Positions 24,701 through 31,310 of a DNA stretch of 64,000 bases are shown in pieces. Origin of the DNA: Mytilus edulis. Taxonomy: Eukaryota > Mollusca > Bivalvia > Mytilida > Mytilidae. The stretch lies in the NCBI RefSeq assembly GCF_963676685.1, contig NC_092346.1, forward strand, positions 92,228,255 through 92,292,254. Reading direction: 5' to 3'. The notes under the pieces were generated by a model. The model did no database searches. It was not told where the DNA came from and saw only the letters and a program-made list of their open reading frames with translations. The position numbers and the translations under genes are program-made. Position 1 is the first letter of the stretch; each line of letters opens with the position of its first letter.

Positions 24701-27700
24701 TTGCATACTCACTTCATAGTTTTATTCTACAATGTATAAGTTATCTGTTCGAATATATCATAATATGTATTTCCCTTCATAACACGATGACTTAGGGCTC
24801 AGTTGATTTTTTGTTTTATTAATTCCTTTAATTTCTATAATTTGCATTCCTTGTATTATATATAGGTGTCAGACCACCAATTACTCCCTCCAATTTAGAA
24901 CGTATGTAAAAGTAGTCCTACTTTGACACAAAATAGTGCTTTTGATGTCATTGTTTACTTAAACTAACCAACAAATTTGCAGAAATGAAACTTTTGGTGA
25001 AAGGGAAATATATTTAGACCATTTTGAGCCAAAATTCACTTGTCTATGAGTTTGCATTAAAAATTCAGGATTAATGCGCTACATAGTACACTAATTTAAG
25101 ATTTCCAGAAAACCGGGAGTTATTTTGGTAGTACCTGTCTTTTCAAAATCAGAAATTTGTTACAAGACTTTAAACATTGGTTGAAAATTGGCATGTAAGA
25201 ATGTGATACATGTACAATTCAGGATATACCTGGTTTCCTTGAAGTTAAACTTAAGGTAAAATATTTAGAAAGCTGTGAAAATTGCAAAATTTGGTTGAAC
25301 AGATAGGGATTTTTAATTGGTGGTCTGACACCTATATACCCCTTCGTAACACGTTTTAAATGGGCAACAGCTACGATTTAGACACAAAAATAAAGTTTAT
25401 TTATTTGTTTTCCATACAATTATCAAAGCGGAATTTTTAAATAATAATCCAGTTTCAAATTGGTTCAATTTGGTAAAAAAAGAAACACATGATGATTAAC
25501 ATTTTTGATGATATTATACGAATTCAAAGAAACTTAAACAAATTGTCATTATAAATGCACGTGCTTATCCGTCTATTTATATTCATATTTCTTTACGAGT
25601 CCCAGAACCATCGGTTGTATTCGGATTTCATCTCGATATTTATTTAGATTGCGTGTAGTCCTAAGAGTTTCACGAATAGCTGATGCTTAATCAATGTATT
25701 GCGATTTCTGGGTTATGTATCTTTTTTTTTTAATTTTTAGATTATATCATTTATTTGTTTCTTTATGATATTAATATTACCTATTTCTGAATATTGAAAA
25801 GTTCTTTTAATGTTTTTGAGCATTTGATTTTGACATTATCGAATTTACGTTTTGAATTTTCCTTACAGTTCGGTATTTTTGTTAATTTACTTTTTTGCAG
25901 TTAAAAACCTTATTTGTTAAATATAAGGCTCACGTAAAGACACTATCTATGGAGCTTTCAAAGACGGATGTACACATGTGGTGACGGGTCTGCCTACCTT
26001 TCCGGAGCACATGAGATCATCATATTCTCTTTTTTTAATTTCCAGAAACGCTGACCAATGACCAGATTTACATTATGATTTGCGGAGTTGTTCTCGTTAT
26101 TCTGTTTATTGTGGTGACAGTCTTTATTAAAAACCAAATACGAATTAATCAGACCCACAAAAGAACAGGTAACATATATTGTTTCCATACTATTATATTG
26201 AATTACAAATATACAACTTGTGTTTGTAGATAACCAGATATAGGTTAATGTTTATCCTGTTTGTGTAAGGTCACTGAAATGTCTTTCTTCCAAAATATTA
26301 TAAATCTTTTATCGGTCTATGTACGGTACATCCCACACATTGGTATATGTGATGCATGAATGTTGGTAGATTTCCGGCACAAAGCCATCTACATACAGAT
26401 ATAAACCACACTCAACAATTGATTTATTTGTCTTGTATTTTTGTCCATATCTATATAGTAGGTTATGTATAGATATGAGGTGGTCTACTATCTTAATTTC
26501 GAAAAATTAGGCATCGATATCAATACATTTTTAAAACGCACATAAAACACATGGTATACCTTAACTTCTGACACTTATATATTTAGGCTAAAAAGTAGAA
26601 TAACAAATATTGACAAAATCTCTATCATCGACGATCCAATTTGATTAAAATTCCTTTCCTTGTATAACGTGTTCATATATATACGTGTTCATATATATAT
26701 ATATAACGTAATCAGAGAAATATATTTCATTTGGTTGGGTGGCCGATTCTGCCGGCCAGGAACAACCAACTTAAATTTGGAAACTTGTGCACAAAAAACA
26801 ATGCTCGTAAGACCGTCTCAGGAGGTATACTTTGGACAGTAAATAAATAAAATGAATAATTATTTTAAAAAAAACACAAGATGATATTTAAAACTATAAA
26901 TATTATTTATCTCGAATATTTAAAAACTTGGCTTACGATTGTTTGCTAAAAACCAAAGGCATTCAAATATTTTCCCGCACATGAAAATTTTCACATGACA
27001 AAATTAGAAAATTCATACGCATCGTTGATTTGTTTTGTTTTGTTTATATAATTGTCAGTTATTATAATATTGAGCTAACAAAGTATATCATAATTAGAAA
27101 TATTTAGTCGGCACATATGAGTTTTATCCAATTTGAAACTGGGGTTATTTATAAGATTTTATGTTGACAGCTTTAGCTGTTTTTAATTTTTGTATCATTA
27201 ATCTTGGTTTCTTGTGGAAAGTTGTATAAGGCAATCATACCACATATTCTTATTTATATATTATAAAGTAAATAATGTATATTGTTTTATGGTAAGTTAC
27301 AGCCAAAAGTAGAATTTTGATGGGGCAATTTCCCCGCTTTATTGACTATATTTCGGAAACAGGTAGGCAATTATAGATAATCTTGAAGCAACAACTTTGT
27401 CTTAAAATGGTATGAAACTTATACTCTGCTATCATAAGATTCTCAAATTGCCCTTTACTGACACTTTAAATCATATGTAGATATAACACTTCAAAATTTG
27501 CCACCAAAATCATTACGTCTTATGATTGTTAAAATGTGTAGTAATTCTTTATTTGAAGATCAACAGCCAGTGGTTCCATTGGTAGCATTACAGTATGAAG
27601 AACATGAAAGGTTAATATATAATAAGACATCTCTGCTGATATTTTCCTTATGGAAATTAAGTAGTAGATCTACAATGTACATAATAATCTTGTGTATCGT

Positions 27701-28397
27701 TCGATGGGATTTTTAGTTTCAATTTTTATCATTTCGTACCAATACAGTTATGCCTAAAAATCAACAACATCGACTGTTTTTTTAAAGCTTTTTTGTTTTT
27801 CATTTAGCTAAAGTTCCTGGGATATAATATGTTCAGCATTTTTTAATATTTTTTTTTAACTTGGATTTTAAGAAGCATTGAATTTTATTCAGTAAGCGAA
27901 ACGTATTTCGATGAGAGGGAATAAAAGCATTCGTCAATTTGGAATCATATTATGTATTGGTGTCTGATTCGACTTCAGTTTAAGAAATGCACATCAACTT
28001 GAGACCGGACGCTTGTACTTTTTTCATTGAATCAGCCGAATATGTTTGAACTGCATTTTGCACTTGAAAAAGAACTTATTTCAGCAGTTTTCTATATAAT
28101 TTTGTATAAATGGCTACTTTTTAACTTATATTTATTGCATACAGGTCTTCAGATTTACTAGATTTGCCTCAGCGAAACATTGAAAATCCCGAATATGAGG
28201 AAATCAACATTGCTCCTATCGAAGTAGAGATAGAAGAAACAGAAGACTATTTAACACCAGAACACGTTAGCAGTAAAAGTGGCAGTGACTCGAGCATAGA
28301 AAGGCAATATTTAGAATTGGGACCACCACATACGTATGAAGAAATAAGTTTGTCAAGAAGAGAACTACAAGTTTATAGCACGTGTACGTGTGAATAG
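466..28397 (+). CDS. Ig-superfamily transmembrane receptor with tyrosine-motif tail (multi-exon, 5' end missing)
   Basis: Inferred coding exons are 466-768, 1195-1482, 2419-2676, 3615-3899, 22853-23137, 24253-24687, 26046-26168, 27559-27610 and 28145-28397. The first seven all begin and end in phase 1, the usual arrangement for shuffled Ig-domain exons, and the frame then runs without a break to the stop at 28395-28397. About 760 residues are visible: six Ig-like domains, a Ser/Thr/Pro stalk, one transmembrane helix and a cytoplasmic tail of about 115 residues with six tyrosines. No signal-peptide exon is seen, so the start probably lies to the left. Expected role: cell-surface recognition with kinase-coupled signalling (inference). 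The 19-kb gap between exons 4 and 5 is suspicious. Exons 1 and 5 resemble each other, as do exons 4 and 6, so two tandem paralogues are an alternative, the left one lacking visible membrane exons. Confidence 0.65.
1195..1482 (+). CDS. Ig receptor exon 2: Ig-like domain
   Basis: The acceptor is TATTTTTTAG and the donor is GTATGT at 1483. The exon is 288 bp, phase 1 to phase 1. Key Ig residues are visible: EVGCEV, LDWVRD and TLTCIADN. An extra cysteine pair (VEC and KTC) may form a second disulfide. Several NxS/T sites (SNSSN, CHNTT, MNIT) suggest an N-glycosylated extracellular domain. Confidence 0.65.
2419..2676 (+). CDS. Ig receptor exon 3: I-set/C2-like Ig domain
   Basis: The acceptor is TTAATATCAG and the donor is GTAAGA at 2677. 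The exon is 258 bp, phase 1 to phase 1. This is the most canonical Ig domain of the set. It has SIFCIT, then IQWLFEG with the core tryptophan, then FGQYSCRATNRVG, the classic I-set F-strand pattern (YxCxAxNxxG), and ends in INITV. Confidence 0.75.
3615..3899 (+). CDS. Ig receptor exon 4: Ig-fold exon lacking both core cysteines
   Basis: The acceptor is TCTATTTCAG and the donor is GTAAGT at 3900. The exon is 285 bp, phase 1 to phase 1. The Ig pattern is recognisable from FPRPECSW (core tryptophan) and from LYGIRARNLYGSLDI, which matches YxCxAxN except that isoleucine stands at the second cysteine. The first core cysteine position is also not cysteine. The Q-F-x-x-Y and YGSLDI segments resemble exon 6 (SQFSCVVTNEYGYMDV), suggesting an old domain duplication. 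Confidence 0.6.
3937..4205. repeat. degenerate CACATGTG/ACGCATG word array
   Basis: About 270 bp are built almost entirely from variants of ACACATGTGTC and ACGCATGTG, many of them self-complementary. The left border reads GGGCAAAAATGCCACACATG. A related array in the opposite orientation lies at 22221-22580. To the right, 4237-4275 and 4399-4441 form an imperfect inverted repeat around ATTATTCAC and TTCATGTGAA. It looks like part of a non-autonomous mobile element. Confidence 0.65.
4740..4782. repeat. hairpin (about 20-bp stem)
   Basis: ATCAAGGATTTGTAT, one variable base and GTAAG at 4740-4760 are followed at once by their reverse complement (4761-4782). There is one mismatch and almost no loop. 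It may be the remnant of a small inverted-repeat element. Confidence 0.6.
4949..5101. repeat. imperfect inverted repeat (MITE-like)
   Basis: The arm at 4949-4993 contains GGATTAAACACATG, CTAGAGGTTATT and TGTGTAAACC. It is complementary to 5051-5101, with GGTTTACACA, AATAACCTCTAG and TGTGTTTAATCC. The arms are about 45 bp with several mismatches and a spacer of about 55 bp. Confidence 0.5.
5711..5946. mobile_element. 236-bp MITE with 16-bp TIRs, 6-bp TSD and internal TAATCAnATAATCA words
   Basis: The left end GAGGCCCCTCATGGGG and the right end CCCCATGAGGGCCCTC are reverse complements with one mismatch. Both are flanked by TTTAGT (5705-5710 and 5947-5952), a plausible target-site duplication. 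Next to the left TIR is a run of 18 G (5723-5740). The interior holds five copies of the word TAATCA(C/A)ATAATCA. No coding capacity is seen. Confidence 0.75.
6581..6613. repeat. TTAC tetranucleotide microsatellite
   Basis: About eight repeats of TTAC with one TTAG interruption. Confidence 0.8.
7305..7908. mobile_element. 604-bp element with inverted terminal arrays of a 15-bp word
   Basis: The left end carries about six copies of GGACAAAAAGTCACA and variants (7305-7405). The right end carries about five copies in reverse orientation (7836-7908). Outermost copies on both sides read GGACAGAAA. The interior is AT-rich and non-coding. It contains a fragment at 7626-7659 (GGTATACTACTGTTGCC) that matches the right end of the element at 54015-54780. 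The short open frame across the left array is an artefact of the repeat. Confidence 0.65.
8211..8314. mobile_element. 104-bp MITE with about 38-bp TIRs and an 11-bp TSD
   Basis: The ends AGTCCAAATAATTATGACGT...and ACGTCATAATTATTTGGACT are perfect reverse complements for about 38 bp (8211-8248 and 8277-8314). The element is flanked on both sides by ACCCAAACCCT (8200-8210 and 8315-8325). A 9-11-bp target duplication is typical of Mutator-like transposons (family knowledge). A longer relative lies at 18434-18609. Confidence 0.85.
9430..9870 (+). repeat. copy of the 'GATTGCCAATGAGAC' interspersed repeat, interrupted by a nested MITE
   Basis: The parts outside 9522-9717 match the repeat at 9946-10280: 'AACAATGAGCAAAGCC', then 'ACCACTGAATTACA' and 'ACAGGCACATAC'. 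I recall this family as very common in Mytilus. It lacks coding capacity. Confidence 0.65.
9522..9717. mobile_element. 196-bp MITE nested in an older repeat
   Basis: The left end CTGTAAATTCTGAAATTA and the right end, read in reverse complement (CTGTAAATTCAGAAATTA), match. So do the next inner segments (TTTATTATTGCTAA). TIRs are roughly 40 bp with a few mismatches. It interrupts the repeat at 9430-9870, which dates it as the younger insertion. Confidence 0.7.
9946..10280 (+). repeat. 'GATTGCCAATGAGAC' interspersed repeat, near full-length copy
   Basis: The copy begins after a TA-rich microsatellite (9937-9948) with 'GTGGTATGATTGCCAATGAG' and runs to 'ACAGGCACATACAT'. Further copies, some reversed, are at 9430-9870, 20465-20730, 27110-27255 (reversed), 39060-39450 (reversed), 39505-39615, 42190-42490 and 48430-48600. 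Confidence 0.7.
11172..11430 (+). repeat. copy of the 'GGGGCAT ... ACACATTCTTG' 300-bp element
   Basis: It shares 'GGGCATTATGTTTT', a GTCTGTCCGTCC tract, 'AAGTTTTTGGTCAAGGTAG' and a 'GGACACATTCTTGTTTT' end with 15752-16050, 21670-21955 (divergent) and 50087-50438 (reversed). Confidence 0.7.
12640..14000. repeat. composite interspersed repeat with internal direct duplication
   Basis: Two related stretches (about 13170-13640 and 13670-14000) share 'TTTTACAAAAATCTTCTC', 'AAGATGGCCACCATGGCTA', 'GGTTGTTGGGTT' and 'CAGTTGACCCCTTAAGGAG'. The left part (12690-13000) is an older version of the 150-bp unit seen at 14097-14700. The host sequence resumes at 17195-17350 after the nested element at 14001-17194. 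Fragments are also at 20030-20375. No protein is encoded. Confidence 0.6.
15074..17194. repeat. tandem duplication of a 910-bp unit; copy 1 carries an extra 299-bp element
   Basis: Copy 1 is 15074-16284 and copy 2 is 16285-17194. Both begin with GGTCCTGTTTTCAAATTGG and end with CTGCGGAGCATCTGGTT. They are nearly identical apart from point changes and small indels. The 1211-bp versus 910-bp difference is accounted for by the insertion at 15752-16050, which copy 2 lacks. Confidence 0.85.
15752..16050 (+). mobile_element. 299-bp non-autonomous element with a visible empty site
   Basis: Copy 2 of the duplication has the intact empty site (AAACATTTTTTTGAGAGG near 16950-16970), so the insert runs from ATGCCCC to ACACATTCTTG. 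A two-T target duplication is possible. The first 29 bp form a hairpin (ATGCCCC with GGGGCAT). A GTCCGTCCG-type microsatellite follows. There are no long TIRs and no ORF. Confidence 0.8.
17989..18898. mobile_element. about 910-bp element with inverted terminal arrays of a 16-bp word
   Basis: The left end repeats GTCAAATCGGCACCTG and variants about four times (17989-18057). The right end repeats the same word about five times in reverse orientation (18827-18898). The interior is AT-rich and contains the MITE at 18434-18609. The short frame over the left end is not protein-like. Confidence 0.65.
18434..18609. mobile_element. 176-bp MITE related to 8211-8314, with a central 19-bp perfect hairpin
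   Basis: The ends AGTCCAAATAATTATGACGT and their reverse complement share the TIR of the 104-bp element. At the centre, 18479-18497 and 18501-18519 form a perfect 19-bp stem with a 3-nt loop. It lies inside the element at 17989-18898. No clear target duplication was found. Confidence 0.8.
19030..19725. mobile_element. about 700-bp element with inverted terminal words (TTCGCACCCTACACG)
   Basis: The left end has TTCGCACCCTACACGTTCGC, CCACTCATTCACGCCC and similar words. The right end (19645-19725) has the same words in reverse orientation. Inside are three degenerate direct repeats around AAACATGATTAAGATTTATT (near 19320, 19420 and 19510). Non-coding. Confidence 0.6.
20465..20730 (+). repeat. 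diverged copy of the 'GATTGCCAATGAGAC' repeat
   Basis: It retains 'TATTGCCAATGAGACAACTA', 'CTTTCAACAATAAGCAAA' and 'GTAAAACAATTCCAA', so it is an older copy of the family at 9946-10280. Confidence 0.65.
21670..21955 (+). repeat. old copy of the 299-bp 'GGGGCAT' element
   Basis: It is recognisable by GTGTCTGTCTGTCCATTCGTCC, 'GTTGGTCACAGTA', 'GAAGCCCAATCAACTT' and the 'TGAACATGAAAA' and 'CACATTTTCTTGG' ends. Confidence 0.5.
22221..22580. repeat. CACATGTG/ACGCATG word array with a 136-bp tandem duplication
   Basis: The array has the same words as 3937-4205 but ends in CACATGTGTGGCATTTTTACC, the reverse complement of the left border of the other array. Two tandem units with a 136-bp offset begin at TACAG (22217 and 22353) and share GCAGAAATCACGCATGT and CACAGGTGT. 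The Cys/His-rich frame at 22446-22670 is only the repeat read through. Confidence 0.65.
22853..23137 (+). CDS. Ig receptor exon 5: V-like Ig domain
   Basis: The acceptor is TTATTTTAG and the donor is GTAAGA at 23138. The exon is 285 bp, phase 1 to phase 1. Visible features are IELQCFL (first cysteine), NMWLHS (tryptophan) and DIGDYTCTW (second cysteine with the D-x-G-x-Y-x-C hallmark). There are extra cysteines in NINC and IAFC. The LTIAFC...IGDYTC stretch aligns without gaps to LQILNC...IGLFQC of exon 1. It is either a further domain of the same receptor or the first domain of a second, paralogous gene. Confidence 0.7.
23138..24252. other. intron between Ig exons 5 and 6
   Basis: AT-rich sequence without a recognisable domain or repeat. 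The open frames at 23499-23764 are hydrophobic by base composition and lack Ig residues. Confidence 0.4.
24253..24687 (+). CDS. Ig receptor exon 6: membrane-proximal Ig-like domain plus Ser/Thr/Pro stalk
   Basis: The acceptor is TTGTTACAG and the donor is GTAAAT at 24688. The exon is 435 bp, phase 1 to phase 1. The first part is Ig-like: KPISIVWLEND (core tryptophan) and SQFSCVVTNEYG (second cysteine). The first core cysteine is replaced, leaving an unpaired one. The last 45 residues or so are rich in Ser, Thr and Pro (TSTSSKSNISS, DEPTHTSTG), as expected for a stalk above a transmembrane helix. Confidence 0.68.
24861..25336. mobile_element. 476-bp MITE with about 23-bp perfect TIRs
   Basis: TATAGGTGTCAGACCACCAA at the left and TTGGTGGTCTGACACCTATA at the right are perfect reverse complements. 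The TATA context fits a TA-type target. I recall this terminus as common in bivalve genomes. It sits in the intron between the stalk exon and the transmembrane exon of the Ig receptor. Confidence 0.8.
26046..26168 (+). CDS. Ig receptor exon 7: transmembrane segment
   Basis: The acceptor is TTAATTTCCAG and the donor is GTAACA at 26169. The exon is 123 bp, phase 1 to phase 1. It encodes a short polar lead (ETLTNDQ) and then a hydrophobic helix of about 22 residues (IMICGVVLVILFIVVTVFI). A basic stop-transfer segment follows (KNQIRINQTHKR). This is a type I single-pass topology. The phase joins cleanly to the stalk exon before it. Confidence 0.7.
26169..27558. other. intron between transmembrane and tail exons
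   Basis: It contains a short TA microsatellite (about 26670-26705) and a reversed fragment of the 'GATTGCCAATGAGAC' repeat (about 27110-27255). No coding signal seen. The intron at 27611-28144 is likewise empty. Confidence 0.4.
27559..27610 (+). CDS. Ig receptor exon 8: small juxtamembrane cytoplasmic exon
   Basis: The proposed acceptor is TTTATTTGAAG at 27548-27558 and the donor is GTTAAT at 27611. The exon is 52 bp, phase 1 to phase 2. It encodes DQQPVVPLVALQYEEHER across the junctions and contributes one tyrosine (QYEEH). The acceptor is weaker than the others and the donor is GTTAAT. The exact phase fit on both sides supports the exon. Confidence 0.5.
28145..28397 (+). CDS. Ig receptor exon 9: tyrosine-rich cytoplasmic tail
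   Basis: The acceptor is TTATTGCATACAG at 28132-28144. The incoming phase 2 fits exon 8, and the stop is at 28395-28397. The tail holds ENPEYEEINI, EDYLTPEH, RQYLELGPP and HTYEEISL. YEEI occurs twice; phospho-YEEI is the textbook preferred ligand of Src-family SH2 domains. NPEY fits the NPxY motif bound by PTB domains and endocytic adaptors. YLEL and YEEI are separated by five residues, one short of a consensus ITAM. The region is acidic and serine-rich, with no catalytic domain. Signalling by recruited kinases is therefore inferred. Confidence 0.68.
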
Positions 28398-28440
28398 TTG
28401 TAAACGCAATATATGTATGTTAGTGACAATTTTTGTTAGC

Positions 28441-28446
28441 AATAAA
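28441..28446 (+). promoter_or_regulatory. candidate polyadenylation signal AATAAA of the Ig receptor
   Basis: AATAAA occurs 44 bp after the receptor stop codon, in AT-rich sequence. Position and sequence fit a poly(A) signal. Confidence 0.45.
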
Positions 28447-28772
28447 AATCAAGCAATTTTTATTAAGTGTGACCGTACCAGTCTAAAGGATTGAATGAAA
28501 CAAATAGTGCATTGAAGACAAGCAAGTATCGGCAGGATTTAGGACCAATAATATTCATAATTGTACAGCAATGTTTTTTTTTTGTTTTTTGTTGTTTTTG
28601 TTTATTAATTCTTTTGTAAATCTTTTGAGTTTTACCTGAACGAATTTTAAAAAGAAGGAAGGTCGATGGCTAGAAAACCCAAATCATGTCCCAAAAAGCA
28701 GGCACTACCTGAGTCCTCAGTAAAAGAGTAGTGAAAGTTACCAAAAGTATACTCAAACCTATTATTTAATGA

Positions 28773-28911
28773 ATGGCTATTATTTATTTTGAATTTATTG
28801 AACCATAAAATTAATTTTTGATTCTCCTCATTGAATAATCATTATGTTAAATGTGAAGAGTCAAAAAATATTTTTATGGTTCAATAAATTCAAAATAAAT
28901 TATTGCCATTT
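28773..28911. repeat. palindromic element downstream of the Ig receptor
   Basis: TTATTTTGAATTTATTGAAC (starting at 28784, running to 28810) is the exact reverse complement of 28872-28898. With mismatches the pairing extends to ATGGC...GCCAT at 28773 and 28911. Arms are about 38 bp and the loop about 60 bp. It is probably a small MITE, or a long hairpin if transcribed. Confidence 0.7.
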
Positions 28912-29119
28912 ATTATAAAAAAAGTTCTATCAAAAATAAAGCTCAAAGAACACTTTATATTATTTATATTAACAATCACAACGTACACACATGTTGGCGT
29001 ACGAATACACAACGTCAGAGTGGGCGTGTCGCCATAAAAATTGACAACATTGAAAATAAAACTAATAATTTTTACCAATCAGAAGACAGTAAATACACCA
29101 AATTTATTTATTCGAAAAT

Positions 29120-29287
29120 AAACTGACAACGTTAATACCATTGCAAAAAAAAAGAAGAAAAGACCAGCAATAGTACACAAAACACAACATAGAAAAACCA
29201 AAGAATGGGCAACACGAATCCCACCACACACCTGGGGTATCTAAGGATCTCCGGGAGGGTAAGCAGAAATTGATCTACATGTACATG
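29120..29287. repeat. interspersed repeat fragment adjoining the LINE remnant
   Basis: Words such as GGGCAACACGAATCCCACCA and CTCCGGGAGGGTAAGCAGA are, from memory, part of a widespread mussel repeat. It abuts the 5' truncation point of the retrotransposon. Confidence 0.4.
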
Positions 29288-31310
29288 TTAGAAATGAAAT
29301 TTCCAAACCATTATGTCTACTATTTAACAAATCTTTAAATGATAAAATATTTCCAGACCAATGGAAGATTGCACATGTTATTCCCTTATTCAAAAGTGGT
29401 GACAAGTCATTACCGTCTAACTACAGGCCAGTCTCCTTATTGTCAGGTGTGAGTAAAGTCTTAGAAAAGATTGTTTTCAAAAATATTTTTAACCATTTAC
29501 ATGGAAATAAATTATTATACAATTATCAATCCGGATTTATTCCAGGATACTCAACTTCGCTTCAGTTGATAGAATTGTATAACAAAATGTTGAGTGCACT
29601 AAATGAAAAGCTTTTAACAAGCATTACATTTGCTGATATAAGCAAAGCATTTGATACTGTTTGGATTAAGGCTTTATTACATAAACTTGAAAAATATGGT
29701 ATAAAAGGAGACTTGCTATGTTTGTTGAAAAGTTACTTGTCTAGACGATCTAGTTGTCATAAAAGATTTATTATCAAACATTGTAAAACTTAACGCTGGT
29801 GTGCCTCAGGGGTCAGTATTAGGACCCTTGTTGTTTTTAATATACATAAATGATATAGCTGATGGTATGTCTGGATTTGGAAGGCTTTTTGCAGATGATA
29901 CTTCAATAGGTCATACTGCACCTGATGAATCCACTTTGAAAAATTCAATCAGTAGAGATCTTGATTATTTAAGTAAGTGGTCAGTAAAATGGCTAGTGAA
30001 GTTTAATCCTAATAAAACTGATATTATGATATTCAGTTTGAAAAATATATGCAGTGATATTACTTTTGATTTTGGTGGTGCTACATTGACACCATTAAGT
30101 GCACACAAACATCTAGGTGTCATATTTAGTAATGATTGTAAATGGAATAAGCATGTTGATAAACTGATTGAGAAAACTACGAAGCAGCTTAATGTTTTAC
30201 GCAAACTAAAATATCGATTAAAAAGGGAATATTTGGAAAAAATTTATATGATTTTTATTCGTCCGATACTTGAGTATTCATAAGAAGTTTGGGATAATTG
30301 TGGGAACACAAATTCTGATCGGATAGAAAATATTCAAATCGAGGCTGCTCGCATAGTTACTGGATTACCAAGTTATGCTAGCCGAAACGCTATTTACAGG
30401 GAGACGGGATGGGAAAAATTAAGCGTAAGGCGGGAGGTCAAAAAGTTAGCCATGTTTTATAAAATTATTAACAATCAGGCTCCAGATTATTTACATGACT
30501 TGGTTCCAGAATTCGTGTCTGATATTAGTAATTACAATTTACGAAACAGACACTTAGGGAATATCACTATTCCAGTGAATCGTTTGTCGGTTTATCAACA
30601 TTCTTATTTCTCAGTATTCATAACATTGTGGAACACTTTAGATATTATTATTAGATAGAGTCCTACATTTTCATCATTTAAAAGCAGCCATGTTTTATAA
30701 AATTATTAACAATCAGGCTCCAGATTATTTACATGACTTGGTTCCAGAATTCGTGTCTGATATTAGTAATTACAATTTACGAAACAGACACTTAGGGAAT
30801 ATCACTATTCCAGTGAATCGTTTGTCGGTTTATCAACATTCTTATTTCTCAGCATTCATAACATTGTGGAACACTTTAGATATTATTATTAGATAGAGTC
30901 CTACATTTTCATCATTTAAAAGCAAATTGCACATGTTATACTATAAGAATAAAAAACTTCCGAGGCATTTTTGCTCTGGAGACCGCTTACTATCTGTATT
31001 ACATGCAAGGTTGCGAAACCATTGTAGCACTCTTCATTCAATCTGATTTGTTTAATGCAAACTTAGTATACAAGATGCCAATTGTTTATGTGGCTTCATC
31101 AATTAAGCTGCTAAACATTATTTAATATATTGTAACAATGTTTCATCACAAAGGCTTTTAATGATAAATGAAATAAATACTTTTGCTGTCAATATTACAA
31201 TTGAGTTATTGCTCTCTGGTGATGAGTCTTTGAGTTCTGAAGACAATGATAGTGTTTTTCTATCTGTACAAAAGTATATAAAAAGTACCAAGCGTTTTTC
31301 TCAACTTTGA
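29288..31310 (+). pseudogene. broken CR1/Jockey-type non-LTR retrotransposon (reverse transcriptase and 3' end)
   Basis: The remnant starts inside the reverse transcriptase. In order it shows PSNYRPVSLLS, the palm-A aspartate in FADISKAFDTVW, VPQGSVLGPLLFLIYIND and the FADD catalytic box. The C-terminal part has LGVIFSNDCKWNKHVDKLI, a Cys/His segment with CLCG and KHYLIYC, and ends at TGA 31308-31310. It is disabled by a frameshift near 29790-29800, a stop at 30281-30283 (EYS then stop) and a stop in the Cys/His segment. The 5' half of the element (endonuclease) is missing. A 238-bp internal tandem duplication lies at 30450-30925. Clade assignment is from motif style only. Confidence 0.85.
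30450..30925 (+). repeat. 238-bp tandem duplication inside the retrotransposon remnant
   Basis: The segment starting at ATGTTTTATAAAATTATT (30452) recurs at 30690 with the same length. Over the segment I see one base difference (TCAGTATTC versus TCAGCATTC). The duplicate is out of register with the original protein, so it arose after the element died. Confidence 0.9.

Noticed and set aside
26660..26842. 60-codon plus-strand frame in the receptor intron
   Set aside because: It starts in a TA microsatellite, has no splice sites that fit the receptor phase and shows no domain.
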